64,000 nucleotides of DNA from Flavobacterium pallidum. GTDB lineage: Bacteria; Bacteroidota; Bacteroidia; Flavobacteriales; Flavobacteriaceae. The number at the start of each line of letters is the position of its first letter. Position 1 is the first letter of the stretch. The translations under genes were made by a program, and so were the position numbers. The DNA is taken from the NCBI RefSeq assembly GCF_003097535.1, contig NZ_CP029187.1:3488757-3552756 (forward strand), in the 5' to 3' direction. Under the pieces are notes generated by a model. The model was not told where the DNA came from, did no database searches, and worked only from the letters and a program-made list of their open reading frames with translations. This document shows positions 36,801 to 48,500 of this stretch, piece after piece.

Positions 36801-39800
36801 AGATTGTAAATAATATTTCACTCAGCAACAATTTCTTAAATGTAACACAGGGTACAACAGCAACGTTGCTATCGTCTAACTTAACGGCCTCACAGCCAAG
36901 TGCCACGAATACTGATCTAATTTATACAATTACCGAATTGCCTGTAAGAGGCACCCTGAAAAAGAATGGTGTAAACCTTGCCGTTGGAGACACTTTTACC
37001 CAGGCTAATATTAACAGTGGGTTGATTACTTATGTCCACAATGGCGTGAATAATAGCGCTGACAGTTTCAAGTTTTCATTAACTGGTGTAAACCTTGCAT
37101 TATTGGGAGCACAGACTTTCAATTTTAATATTTGTAATGTAACCAATACTGCTTCACAAGTAAATGTGTTGTGTTTTGGAGCAAGTACAGGTAGCGCCAC
37201 AGTTGTAGCATCGGGTGGAACAGCTCCATATACCTATTTATGGTCCCCGTCAGGCGGTACTGGAGCAACTGCTTCGAATCTTGCTGCCGGGACATATACA
37301 TGTACTATTACAGACGCTACCACTTGTACAAAAAGTCAGGTATTTACGATTACACAACCAACTGCTGCGATTTCAAATACCGTTTCACAGACTAATGTGC
37401 TTTGTTTTGGTTCTGCTACGGGATCAGCTACTGTTGTCGCTTCAGGGGGAACAGGCGCTTACACTTACCTTTGGTCGCCATCCGGAGGAACGGGCGCAAC
37501 GGCTTCAAATCTTGCTGCCGGAAATTATTCCGTAAGGATTACCGATGCGAATGGTTGTTTCAAGGACCAGGCGTTTACGATTACACAACCAACTGCTCCT
37601 ATTTCAAATACTGTTTCACAGGTGAATGTACTTTGTTTTGGTTCAGCTACTGGATCTGCTACCGTAGTCGCTTCAGGCGGAACAGGCACTTACACTTACC
37701 TTTGGTCGCCATCTGGTGGAACTGCCGCAACGGCTTCAAACCTTGCTGCCGGAAATTATTCCGTAAGGATTACCGATGCGAATGGTTGTTTCAAGGACCA
37801 GGCGTTTACAATTACACAACCAACTGCTGCGATTTCAAATACCGTTTCACAGGTGAATGTACTGTGTTTCGGCTCAGCTACTGGTTCGGCTACCGTGGTC
37901 GCTTCTGGTGGAACGGGGGCTTACACTTACCTTTGGTCACCATCGGGTGGAACTGCCGCAACGGCTTCCAACCTGGCTGCCGGTAACTACTCCGTAAGGA
38001 TTACCGATGCGAATGGATGTTTCAAGGACCAGGCGTTTACGATTACACAGCCTGCCGCTGCGATTTCAAATACTGTTTCACAGGTGAATGTACTTTGTTT
38101 TGGTTCAGCTACTGGATCTGCTACTGTTGTCGCTTCAGGCGGAACAGGCGCTTATACTTACCTTTGGTCACCATCGGGTGGAACTGCCGCAACCGCTTCA
38201 AACCTTGCTGCCGGTAACTACTCCGTAAGGATTACCGATGCGAATGGATGTTTCAAGGACCAGGCGTTTACGATTTCTCAGCCTGCCGCTGCCATTTCAA
38301 ATACCGTTTCGCAGACTAATGTGCTTTGCTTTGGATCTGCTACAGGTTCTGCTTCGGTGGTCGCTTCTGGTGGAACGGGCGCTTATACTTACCTTTGGTC
38401 GCCATTTGGTGGAACTGCCGCAACCGCTTCAAACCTTGCTGCCGGTAACTACTCCGTAAGGATTACCGATGCGAATGGATGTTTCAAGGACCAGGCGTTT
38501 ACGATTACACAACCAACTGCTGCGATTTCAAATACCGTTTCACAGACTAATGTGCTTTGTTTTGGTTCTGCTACGGGATCAGCTACTGTCGTCGCTTCTG
38601 GTGGAACGGGCGCTTATACTTACCTTTGGTCACCATCGGGTGGAACTGCCGCAACCGCTTCAAACCTTGCTGCCGGTAACTACTCCGTAAGGATTACCGA
38701 TGCGAATGGTTGTTTCAAGGACCAGGCGTTTACGATTACACAACCAACTGCTCCTATTTCAAATACTGTTTCACAGGTGAATGTACTTTGTTTTGGTTCA
38801 GCTACTGGATCTGCTACTGTTGTCGCTTCAGGCGGAACAGGCGCTTACACATACCTCTGGTCACCATCGGGTGGAACTGCAGCAACCGCTTCCAACCTGG
38901 CTGCCGGTAACTACTCCGTAAGGATTACCGATGCGAATGGATGTTTCAAGGACCAGGCGTTTACGATTACTCAGCCTGCCGCTGCGATTTCAAATACCGT
39001 TTCGCAGACTAATGTGCTTTGCTTTGGATCTGCTACTGGATCTGCTTCGGTGGTCGCTTCAGGCGGAACGGGCGCTTACACGTACCTTTGGTCACCATCA
39101 GGGGGAACTGCCGCAACGGCTTCCAACCTGGCTGCCGGTAACTACTCCGTAAGGATTACCGATGCGAATGGATGTTTCAAGGACCAGGCGTTTACGATTA
39201 CTCAGCCTGCCGCTGCGATTTCAAATACGGTTTCACAGGTCAATGTATTGTGTTTTGGTTCAGCTACTGGATCTGCTTCGGTGGTCGCTTCAGGGGGAAC
39301 AGGCGCTTACACTTACCTTTGGTCACCATCGGGTGGAACTGCCGCAACGGCTTCAAACCTTGCTGCCGGAAATTATTCCGTAAGGATTACCGATGCGAAT
39401 GGTTGTTTCAAGGACCAGGCGTTTACGATTTCCCAGCCTGCCGCTGCGATTTCAAATACTGTTTCACAGGTGAATGTACTTTGTTTTGGTTCAGCTACTG
39501 GATCTGCTACTGTTGTCGCTTCAGGCGGAACAGGCGCTTATACTTACCTTTGGTCACCATCGGGTGGAACTGCCGCAACCGCTTCAAATCTTGCTGCCGG
39601 AAATTATTCCGTAAGGATTACCGATGCGAATGGATGTTTCAAGGACCAGGCGTTTACGATTTCTCAGCCTGCCGCTGCCATTTCAAATACCGTTTCACAG
39701 GTGAATGTGCTTTGCTTTGGATCTCCTACAGGTTCTGCTACTGTTGTCGCTTCTGGTGGAACGGGCGCTTACACTTACCTTTGGTCACCATCGGGTGGAA

Positions 39801-42133
39801 CTGCCGCAACCGCTTCAAATCTTGCTGCCGGAAATTATTCCGTAAGGATTACCGATGCGAATGGATGTTTCAAGGATCAGGCATTCACAATTACGCAGCC
39901 TGCCGCTGCGATTTCAAATACCGTTTCACAGACTAATGTGCTTTGTTTTGGTTCTGCTACGGGATCTGCTTCGGTGGTCGCTTCAGGGGGAACAGGCGCT
40001 TACACTTACCTTTGGTCGCCATCTGGTGGAACTGCCGCAACCGCTTCAAACCTTGCTGCCGGTAATTATTCTGTAAGGATTACCGATGCGAATGGTTGTT
40101 TCAAGAACCAGGCGTTTACGATTACACAACCAACTGCTGCCATTTCAAATACCGTTTCGCAGACTAATGTGCTTTGCTTTGGATCTGCTACAGGTTCTGC
40201 TACTGTTGTCGCTTCTGGTGGAACGGGCGCTTATACTTACCTTTGGTCACCATCGGGTGGAACTGCCGCAACGGCTTCAAATCTTGCTGCCGGAAATTAT
40301 TCCGTAAGGATTACCGATGCAAATGGTTGTTTCAAGGATCAGGCGTTTACCATTTCCCAGCCTGCCGTACTTAATAATACTTTCAGCCAGGCCAGCATCA
40401 GTTGCTATGGACAGACAGATGCGACTGCCACTGTGGTTCCTTCCGGCGGAACAGCGCCATATACTTATTCATGGTCACCCTCAGGAGGAAATGCTGCAAC
40501 GGCAACCAACCTTGCGCCTGGAAATTACACTTGTACCATTACGGATGCGCACGGATGTTCCAAAACACAAAACTTCACTATTGCCGCTCCAATAATCACT
40601 ACCTGGAACGGTACTTCGTGGAGCAATGGCTATCCTGTAGCTGGTGTAAAGGCAGTAATCAATGCCAATTATACTTCTGTTGGTGACCTGACAGCCTGTG
40701 CGCTCGAAATTAATGGCGCTATCGATGTGAATGTACTTTCAGGCCATGATTTTATTATTGCCGATAAGGTAACAGTGTCGCCATTATCTACTTTGACATT
40801 CAGGAATAATGCCAATCTGATCCAGATCAATGACGTTGTCAATACAGGCTCCATCATTTCAAAGAGGAATGCCCAAATGCGCCGTCAGGATTATGTGTAC
40901 TGGTCATCACCGGTTTATCCGCAGAATCTCCTGAGTTTTTCTCCGCTGACACTTACAAACAGGTTCTATATTTTGGATGAAACCACAAACTCCTTTGCTG
41001 CGGTAAATCCTGCAACAACCGATTTTGCAGTAGCCAAAGGATATATGATCCGGGCCCCAAATACTTTCCCTACTACTGTAACCACTTTTAACGGCCAGTT
41101 TTTAGGCGTGCCGAACAATGGTACAAAAACGATTCCGGTTACAGTTACGAACGGACAAGGGTATAACCTGATTGGAAATCCATATCCTTCAACGGTAGAT
41201 GCGGACCAGTTTTTGGCAGCCAATTCAGGAACCTTATATTTCTGGACGCATACTTCCCAGGATGCTGAAAATGGCGCGAATTATGCCACTTACAACACAA
41301 CCGGAGGTGTTGCTTCAATTGCCGGAGGTGCAACTCCGAATGGGACCATCCAGACCGGTCAGGGCTTTATCCTTGCGAAAAGCACTCCGGGAACGGCAAC
41401 TTTCACCAATGCCATGAGGACAGGTAACAATACGGGCCAATTTTTCAGGACCGGCCCGGTTGAAAAACACCGTATGTGGTTAAACCTAAACAGCTCAAGC
41501 GGTCCGGCAAACCAAATCCTTGTCGCTTATATGGATGGAGCCACCCAGGCTAAAGATGAGTCCATCGATGGGGCGTTGATTGAAAACGGAAACAGCATCT
41601 CCAGCATCATTAATAATGAAAGTTTTGTAATCCAGGGCCGTGCATTGCCTTTTGAGGATACTGATGTGGTTCCGTTGAATTTCCATGCTGAAACGCCGGG
41701 AACATACACACTCTCCATTGATCATGTTGATGGGATCTTCTCAGGAACTCAGGATATTTTCATAAAGGACAACCTGATCGGGTTGACCCATAATATCACA
41801 CAAAGTGCTTATTCGTTTGACACGAATGAGGGAACATTTGCAAACAGGTTCGAAATTGTTTATCAAAGCGCGCCATTAGGAACGGATAATCCGGTTTTCG
41901 ATGAGAACAATGTGGTGATTTACAAACACGACGGCATACTAAACGTAAAAACTTCTATGTTGCCGATGTCATCTGTAAAAATATTCGACATCAGAGGCAG
42001 GTTGATTTATGAAAAAACTGACATCAATTCAAATATGATCGAGCTGAATGATTTGAGAGCTGAAAAACAAGTACTTCTTGTACAGGTTATTTCAGAAAAC
42101 AATATTACAATCACTAAAAAAGTGGTTTATTAA
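33806..42133 (+). CDS. Giant reprolysin-like metalloprotease with SprB-type repeats, T9SS cargo
   Basis: The protein is 2775 residues from MKKTTLLAIF. A signal peptide (ending CFAQ, about 22) leads to a metzincin domain with the zinc motif HEMGHQFGAGH (residues 349-359) and a Met-turn-like STIMGY. Next come Ig- and Fn3-like modules, a proprotein-convertase P domain (about 869-996) and a cadherin-like segment (about 1000-1110). Fifteen 77-residue SprB-type repeats (about 1115-2262) follow, then a terminal module and T9SS sorting domain (about 2551-2775). It should be exported by T9SS and held at or released from the surface. Protease activity and adhesion by the repeats are inferred from families. 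It has its own promoter and terminator. Confidence 0.9.
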   Translation: MKKTTLLAIFASILFAPLCFAQSINNWQFKKESDLPKSTRSLKRDIVPARYQVFHLDINVFRETLHEAVVRDENNHLSHTVLLSFPFEDGRTEMFSIEKVDVLAPDLGAKYPEIQSYRGVSVDNPLNVIHFSMYNNEFRGLITGERTIYIDPYAKNEFENYIVYDRSDFVRSADEVMICNSIDEKMDKMDPVPSTHRNSTDAKYRTYDLAVACTSEYSAYYGNTISGVLAAVNTTITRVNSVYERDLAVHFQLVSGEDRLIYINNVNKDTPTADPDPYDNYDGSQMLSTNTSNITGLLGVNAYDVGHVFSTGGGGIASTAPCNATGKGQGVTGIVTPQFDPFDIDYVCHEMGHQFGAGHTQNNTCQYSATSGLEPGSASTIMGYAGICPPNVQNNSDAYFHAISIQQITTQIAGHTCDLETTIVNNEPVITAFGNYTIPISTPFVLTGNATDSAADLLTMTYCWEQMDATTTGLAQTPQSTNTTRPQFRSFFPTTSPSRTFPNLNAIINNTTPTWEVLPSVARTMKFRCTVRDNNPVGGQTNQDNTTITVGSAGPFSVTSPNAAATWYVGESKTVTWNVNSTNTATYSVNVNIKMSTDGGLTYPITLLAATPNDGTQAITVPNNIGTKNRIKVEAAANIFFDISNADFEIKSNKFDLTTTQATVPVCKPASAVYTLNYAPAPGFSEVTTFSATNLPSGAIVNFSPATMSASGTVTMTVSGMSSVAIGNYSINAVGTSASANITLPLTLKVFDSAIGSVALSSPVNGATNQATSVNLQWGALANASSYTVEIAANPNFSTLLETATVTTNSYQTTALTTGTINYWRVKPINACITGAYSPISVFQIASDYCHTYTNEYYDGNNVWETNSTNAVIAKMDVPDDVVISKVSFYMKATHASLADIKMQFSGPTGIFVEVYNRDCSGANFDITFDDAGVPLTCGNIDPLTTAGMEGIQQASQPLAKFIGSHSLGTWTLLATDRGANASGGTFNDLNVTICGKLQIVNNISLSNNFLNVTQGTTATLLSSNLTASQPSATNTDLIYTITELPVRGTLKKNGVNLAVGDTFTQANINSGLITYVHNGVNNSADSFKFSLTGVNLALLGAQTFNFNICNVTNTASQVNVLCFGASTGSATVVASGGTAPYTYLWSPSGGTGATASNLAAGTYTCTITDATTCTKSQVFTITQPTAAISNTVSQTNVLCFGSATGSATVVASGGTGAYTYLWSPSGGTGATASNLAAGNYSVRITDANGCFKDQAFTITQPTAPISNTVSQVNVLCFGSATGSATVVASGGTGTYTYLWSPSGGTAATASNLAAGNYSVRITDANGCFKDQAFTITQPTAAISNTVSQVNVLCFGSATGSATVVASGGTGAYTYLWSPSGGTAATASNLAAGNYSVRITDANGCFKDQAFTITQPAAAISNTVSQVNVLCFGSATGSATVVASGGTGAYTYLWSPSGGTAATASNLAAGNYSVRITDANGCFKDQAFTISQPAAAISNTVSQTNVLCFGSATGSASVVASGGTGAYTYLWSPFGGTAATASNLAAGNYSVRITDANGCFKDQAFTITQPTAAISNTVSQTNVLCFGSATGSATVVASGGTGAYTYLWSPSGGTAATASNLAAGNYSVRITDANGCFKDQAFTITQPTAPISNTVSQVNVLCFGSATGSATVVASGGTGAYTYLWSPSGGTAATASNLAAGNYSVRITDANGCFKDQAFTITQPAAAISNTVSQTNVLCFGSATGSASVVASGGTGAYTYLWSPSGGTAATASNLAAGNYSVRITDANGCFKDQAFTITQPAAAISNTVSQVNVLCFGSATGSASVVASGGTGAYTYLWSPSGGTAATASNLAAGNYSVRITDANGCFKDQAFTISQPAAAISNTVSQVNVLCFGSATGSATVVASGGTGAYTYLWSPSGGTAATASNLAAGNYSVRITDANGCFKDQAFTISQPAAAISNTVSQVNVLCFGSPTGSATVVASGGTGAYTYLWSPSGGTAATASNLAAGNYSVRITDANGCFKDQAFTITQPAAAISNTVSQTNVLCFGSATGSASVVASGGTGAYTYLWSPSGGTAATASNLAAGNYSVRITDANGCFKNQAFTITQPTAAISNTVSQTNVLCFGSATGSATVVASGGTGAYTYLWSPSGGTAATASNLAAGNYSVRITDANGCFKDQAFTISQPAVLNNTFSQASISCYGQTDATATVVPSGGTAPYTYSWSPSGGNAATATNLAPGNYTCTITDAHGCSKTQNFTIAAPIITTWNGTSWSNGYPVAGVKAVINANYTSVGDLTACALEINGAIDVNVLSGHDFIIADKVTVSPLSTLTFRNNANLIQINDVVNTGSIISKRNAQMRRQDYVYWSSPVYPQNLLSFSPLTLTNRFYILDETTNSFAAVNPATTDFAVAKGYMIRAPNTFPTTVTTFNGQFLGVPNNGTKTIPVTVTNGQGYNLIGNPYPSTVDADQFLAANSGTLYFWTHTSQDAENGANYATYNTTGGVASIAGGATPNGTIQTGQGFILAKSTPGTATFTNAMRTGNNTGQFFRTGPVEKHRMWLNLNSSSGPANQILVAYMDGATQAKDESIDGALIENGNSISSIINNESFVIQGRALPFEDTDVVPLNFHAETPGTYTLSIDHVDGIFSGTQDIFIKDNLIGLTHNITQSAYSFDTNEGTFANRFEIVYQSAPLGTDNPVFDENNVVIYKHDGILNVKTSMLPMSSVKIFDIRGRLIYEKTDINSNMIELNDLRAEKQVLLVQVISENNITITKKVVY
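37376..40378 (+). repeat. Thirteen near-identical 231-bp coding repeats (SprB-type)
   Basis: Units start at 37376 and every 231 bases up to 40148. Each codes for 77 residues beginning NTVSQ(T/V)NVLCFG, with a middle YLWSPSGGT and DANGCF near the end, so two Cys per unit. A diverged unit precedes (37145-37375) and another follows (from 40379), bounding the array as expected when the interior is homogenised by recombination. Several silent and coding variants (T/V, ATVV/ASVV, TITQPT/TITQPA/TISQPA, AACTAC/AATTAT) are shuffled among units. Confidence 0.95.
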
Positions 42134-42510
42134 GAATCCATTTTAATTTCAATTTGAAAAGGCCTTCTAATTTTTTAGGAGGCTTTTTTTATTGAAATAG
42201 GTGGAAATTGCAAATTTTCATTTCAGGTTTTGAAAAAGCGAAAACATTTTTGTTGATAACTTTTGGATAAAATCAACCATTTAAACATTCAGAAGGAGAA
42301 AATGAAGGCAAACCATCGTGAAAATTTCTTCTTAAAAAAACTACAAAAACCTATATTTTATGCGCTTTGGCGACGATTACAAACCGTTCGTCGATTTTTT
42401 TGTTAAAATTTTTACTTGAAAAGTTTTATTATTCCGAAATTAAATACTAGTTTTATCGCAGTTCTCTGAAAAAGAATAAATACATATTTTAATATCTAAC
42501 CCCAAAGGAT
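42134..42510 (+). other. 377-base intergenic region before the second giant gene
   Basis: It holds the terminator above, a reversed TTATCAACA at 42252-42260, and a second terminator-like hairpin. In that hairpin CGACGA (42371-42376) pairs with TCGTCG (42388-42393) and is followed by seven T. A TAnnTTTG box close to the start codon is not clear. The second hairpin lies 117 bases before the next ATG and could be an attenuator or the end of a small transcript. Confidence 0.45.
42158..42191 (+). terminator. Terminator of the metalloprotease gene
   Basis: GCCTTCTAA (42162-42170) pairs with TTAGGAGGC (42175-42183) with one G-T pair, followed by seven T. Confidence 0.85.
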
Positions 42511-45500
42511 ATGAAAAAAACTACCCTACTAATGGGCAGGCTAACCCTACTAGCCTGCTTACTCTTTACTGCCCTGACTTTCGGGCAATCACAAACTTTC
42601 AGTTCCACTGGAACATTTACTGTACCTGCAGGCGTAACCAGCATCCGTGTGGAAGCATGGGGCGGTGGTGGAGCCGGTGGTGGAGCGACAGGAGCTCCTT
42701 CAGCAGGCGGTGGTGGTGCCGGTGGCGCATATGTAAGAAACAATGCCATTACAGTGATACCAGGAACTACTTATACCGTAACGGTCGGAAACGGAGGTGT
42801 TGGAAGTACAGCTAACGGAGGCGCAGGAGGATCATCATGGTTTGGCACAACAGGCACAATATTGGCCGTGGGTGGAACCGGAGGAAACGCATCTGCCACA
42901 AACAACGTCACTGCAGCAGGCGCTACGGCTCCTACAACGGGCAATACCGGAGGAACCATCAACTTTTATGGTGGTAATGGCGGTACAGGTGTCACTGCCG
43001 GTGCTTCCGGCGGTGGTGGTGGTGCCAGTGCCGGTACAGGTTCAAACGGTTCGGCCGCGGTAGGTGTAACTGGTGGTCTCGCTGTTACCGGTGGTACTGC
43101 CGGAGCAAGTGGAAGTGCAACAAGCGCGGATGGTGCCAGCGCAACAGGATATGGTGCAGGTGGTGCAGGCGCAAGAACAGCTACTACAACGGACAGGGCA
43201 GGCGGAAGCGGTTCGGCGGGCCGGGTAATTATCACCTGGGTATGCCCAACTTACTCACTTACTTCTACCGTGTTACCAGCAAATAGCTGTCAGGCCGGAA
43301 CTGCAACCGTAACGTTGAACGGATCAGCTGCAAGCTTGCCTACCGGACCTTATACCGTAACATATAATCTCAGCGGCACTAATGCTGCAACAGGAAATAC
43401 CGCATCAATGACGGTATCAACCGCTGGAACTGGAACATTCACAACCAGCGCATTGGCCAATACCGGCTCGACCACTGTTACCATAACGAACCTGGCAAGC
43501 GGCGGCACATCACCTAATAACTGTAGCTCCGCTATAGGGACAAATAATACTGCAAGCGTTACTGTTATCACGGTTCCTGCCCAGCCTGGCACTATAACAG
43601 GTGATGCTGCTCCTTGCGTAGGCAGCTCACAATCTTACTCCGTAACAAATGTTGCCGGACTTACTTATAACTGGACGTTTCCTACAGGATGGACACAAAC
43701 CGCAGGAGGAACAACCAATTCCATTACAGTAACCGTAGGCAGTGGAACAGGAAATGTACAGGTTACGCCTTCAAACCTTTGCGGCCCGGGAACTGCGAGG
43801 ACTTTAGCTGTAACGCCAAATACAGTACCTTCACAACCTTCAACCATAACAGGAAGCGCAACCCCATGTAGCGGAGGAACATCAATAGCATACTCTGTAA
43901 CTAACGTTTCCGGCGTAACTTACAACTGGACATTGCCTTCAGGATGGTCACAGACAGGTGGCACCAACACCAACGCAATAACAGTCACTGCAGGAGGCGC
44001 ATCAGGAAACATCAGCGTTACGGCAACAAATGTCTGTGGAACGTCGACATCACGTACCTTGGCGGTAACTCCTACTGCCGGGCCGGCACAACCAAGCACC
44101 ATTACAGGGTCTACGAATGTATGCCAAACTTCAGTTCAAGGCTACAGTGTTACAAACGTTCCTGGTGTTACTTACACATGGACATTCCCTTCGGGTTGGA
44201 CACAAACTGCGGGAGGAACTTCAAATTCGATCAGCGTGAGTGCAGGCAGCACTTCCGGAAATATCACCGTCACCCCATCGATAGCATGCGGAAGCGGTAC
44301 GCCAAGGACATTGGCAGTTACTGCAACGGCCATGCCAACCATACTTACGACTACCCCGGGATCAAGGACAGGAGCAGGAGCAGTCAATCTTGGCGCAACC
44401 GCATCAACAGGAACGATATCATGGTTTGGGGCTGCAACGGGTGGTGTTGCTTTAGGGACAGGAACAACTTTTACGACCCCTGACATCGTTACATCCACGA
44501 CATTTTATATTGAAGTTTCGAACGGAAGCTGTACCACTTCGCCAAGAACGGGAATCTTAGCCACTGTAAACGCGCCTGAAATCGCGGTTTCCGGGAACGG
44601 CTATAACATTGCCGATGAAGATACGACACCCGAAACGACGGACTACACAGACTTTGGGACCGTAAACGTCATGATATCTTCTACCAAGACTTATACCATA
44701 CAGAATATTGGCACATTACCGCTTACTATTGGTACATTTACCATAGGCGGTGCCAACGCTTCTGAATTCGTATTACTTACTTCACCAGCAACTACTCTTG
44801 CTGCTGGTGCCACAACGACTTTCTCAGTAAAATTTACGCCAACAGCCGCCGGTGTTAGAAATGCCACTTTGTCCTTTGTGACAAATGACTCGGATGAGAA
44901 CCCGTTTAATTTCTATATAAGGGGAACCGGCGGAACTGGTGTAACACCTGAAATCAATATTCAGGGACTTGGTGTAACCATCATTGACGGAGCAGCACGC
45001 GGGCTTGTAGCTGATGGAACGCTTTTTACCACGACCACCATCGGCAGTTCTACGACCCGTACTTTTACAATCCAGAACGTAGGAACCGGCCCATTGACAT
45101 TATCAGGGGGGCCAAACTTCGCGGTAGTGACAGGAAGCGGATTTTTTACCGTACTGACACAACCTGCAGGTACCATAGCCGCGGGAAGCAGCACTACGTT
45201 CCAGGTAAGGTTCACGCCAACTTCTACCGGTAGTGCGGTAGCCATCGTAACAATCAACAACAGTGACGACGACGAAGGGATATTCGATTTCGTTATTGAA
45301 GGAACCGGCGTAATAGCCGGCCGCGATATCGGTATTGAGGGTAACGAAGTAGCGATCGCAGATGGTGCCACATCATCAAGCGTAGCGAACCAGACTGATT
45401 TCGGCATTACTGATCTGACTACTCCCATTTCCATTCCATTTAACGTGTATTCTTACGGGAATTCCACCTTAACTATCAGTTCAACAGCAATCACTGCAGG

Positions 45501-48500
45501 CAGTGGTTTCACGATCACATCATTAAGTGGAAACGTAAGTTCCGGGTCGCCAACTTCATTTGTGGTAACTTTCACGCCGACTGCAGTGGGTTCATTCTCA
45601 GCAACGGTAACCGTAAACAGCAATGCCAACAGCCCATCAACCAAAGCAGCCTTTACTTTTGTAGTCACTGCGGTAGTACAGAATCTTGCCGCGCTGACCA
45701 CTGCGCCTGGCGGGGTGACTTCGAATCTTGAATTCTGGCTGAAGGCCAACAGCGAAATCGGCGTGGTAAACGACAATGAGAATGTGAGCACCTGGAGTGA
45801 GCAGACTTTAGGAAGCACAAAAAACGCGATTGCCAAATTTTCCCGCGAGCCGAAATTTAAGAACAATGCTACAAGCAATGTCAATTTCAATCCTGTAATC
45901 ACCTTTAACGGCGCCAGTACGCTGTATGGCAACCAGGGATTCAACAACCAGGATATGTTCATTGTCCTGAAGCCTAAAAACAACATTACTTCAGCTACGA
46001 ATGCACAGGACATTTATTGCGGCGATGACCTTGCCGTAAACAAGAACAGCCAGGATGTCACAGGATTTGAGATGGGCAACACCTCTACGCGTTACGGTAC
46101 TTCAGCCGCCGACGTTGTCGCTTACAATCAGGGTGCCAATACCAGTTACGGAATTGCCGAGATAAATGCCTCAAAAATATACTCAGGCGTAAACATGTTC
46201 AACCCGAGGAGGAATACCGTATCGGGCAGGATGATGCTTTTATGCAATGGATCAACGCTTACTACAACAGAATCGCTTACAGCTTCTCCCGGTCCTTACC
46301 TGCCTTACAAAGACATTGTGAATTCAAGGTTTTGGTTGGGCCGAAGCGAATATTTCGATGCCAGTTATGAAGGCGACATCCTTGAAATCATCAATTACAG
46401 CAGCTTAAATTCGAATGCCAATAAAAGTAAAATTGAGTCTTACCTCGCTATAAAATACGGAATCACATTAGGCGTAAACGGGACCAGCGTGGATTATGTC
46501 GATTCTGACGGCACGACGATTTTCCCTTCAGCAAATGGTTTCAACTACAATATTGCCGGAATCGGAAGGGATGATAAATCCCAATTGAACCAAAAGCAAT
46601 CAAAGACAGAAAATACTGTAAACGATGTCACTATGGGCCTGACCACCATCGAGGCGCGGAATTCAGACAACACCAGTACTTTCGATGGAGACAAGAATTT
46701 CCTTATCTGGGGAAGCAATAACGGTACATTGGGGGCACAGGCACCGATTTTGGTAAACATGAGCTCCGGTATTGCAGGACTGACCACTCAGGTGGATTTC
46801 GTATCCATCGGAAGGACCTGGAAGGTTATCGAAAATGGTGGCGACGTAAAAACTGTCACAGTATCGGTACCTTCTACCCTATTGACTTCAACGATCACGC
46901 CTCCGGGAGACTTCCTGATGTTTATTTCGAGCAGCCCGATTTTCAGCCCTACGGCAGAATACAGGATCATGCGTGCCAACGGCTCAAAACTGGAAACCAC
47001 TTATGATTTTAACGGCACCACTTACATCACTTTTGGTTATGCACCTGAAAGGACTTTTGTAAGGTCGATTTCTTTTGACGGTGTAGATGATTATATGGAT
47101 GCCGGAAATGTATTAAACCTCAACAATACAAATTTCACAGTTTCGGCCTGGATTAAAAGAAATACTGCCAACAAGACTATATTATCAAAAAGAAACAGCG
47201 CATTCACTACCGGTTACGATTTATCGATCAACAGCGGCGGGTATGCTGAAATGAACTGGATGAACGGCTCGATGCAAACCATTACTTCGTCAGTGGTAAT
47301 ACCAACTGGAAAATGGCACAACATCGGTGTAACTTTTGACGGTACCAATGCACGCATGTATATTGACGGCGTTTTAGATACTACCCAGCCATTATTACCG
47401 GTGCTTACCAATACGCAATCGTTTGTTATCGCTGCCGCAGATGGCACTGCGACCACTTCTTTCTTCAACGGGACAATCGATGAGGTAAGGGTTTGGGGCA
47501 CTGCCCTGACCGCAGCCCAATTGAGGTATGTGATGAATCAGGAATTGCGCGAACACACCAATGGTACCGTCAACGGAAGCATCGTACCGCAAACAATCAC
47601 ATTAAATGAAGTGAAAAGCATCCCATGGTCAAGCGTAAGGGCGTATTACCCGATGTCGACTTATACATACACGAATGCCAAGGATATGTCCGACAATGAT
47701 TATACTGCAGCCATCAAAAACCTGATTACTGTAGATTACCAGACTGCGCCCCTGCCTTACGTTTCTGATGCCGATGGCGACTGGACCACCGATACCACCT
47801 GGAAAAACAGTGACGTACAGGATAACCCATACAGTTTTTCCATCGTTGACGGAACCACAAGGATTGGCTGGAATATCGTACAGACAAGCCATAACATCAC
47901 TACGAACACCAATAAAGTGGTTTTGGAACTGGACGTTTTAAGCAATAAGATTACTGCCGATAACGACATCAAAATCGAAGTATCCCATTACCTGAGCCTT
48001 GACGGAAAAATCGATCTTGTTGGCAAATCCCAATTGGTGCAATCTTCAGGAAGTGATTTGGATCCGACCAGCTCAGGCTCTATTGAAAGGGACCAACAGG
48101 GGCAAACGAATATTTACAACTACAATTACTGGTCATCTCCTGTAAGCGCGCCAAGTACCGTAGCAAATAATTTAGGCTACACGATCAGCGATGTATTTAA
48201 AGATGCAACAAATCCGGACAACCTTAAAAACATCAATTGGACTTATGACAGCGAGGATGGTGCGCCTACAAGCCCGATTACCATTTCAGCAAACTGGATA
48301 TACAAGTTCCAGAATGTCGGAAACGCCTATGCAAATTGGGGATACATCGGAGCAAACGGTACATTGCTGCCGGGTGAAGGGTTCACGATGAAAGGTTGCG
48401 GCGCTGCGGGTGCTACACAGAATTACACTTTTACAGGAAAACCGAACAACGGTGCGGTGACCTTGCCAATCGGTGCCGGATTCCTGAACCTTTGTGGAAA

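Noticed and set aside
37402..39936. Long alternative-frame ORFs (194 and 254 residues) inside the repeat array
   Set aside because: They arise because a repeat whose length is a multiple of three keeps any open frame open in every copy. Their products repeat the unit in another frame and the SprB-type frame is clearly the real one.
42489..43235. Proline- and alanine-rich ORFs on the minus strand
   Set aside because: They are the antisense of the Gly-rich domain (GGT/GGA codons give Pro/Ala), with no independent support.
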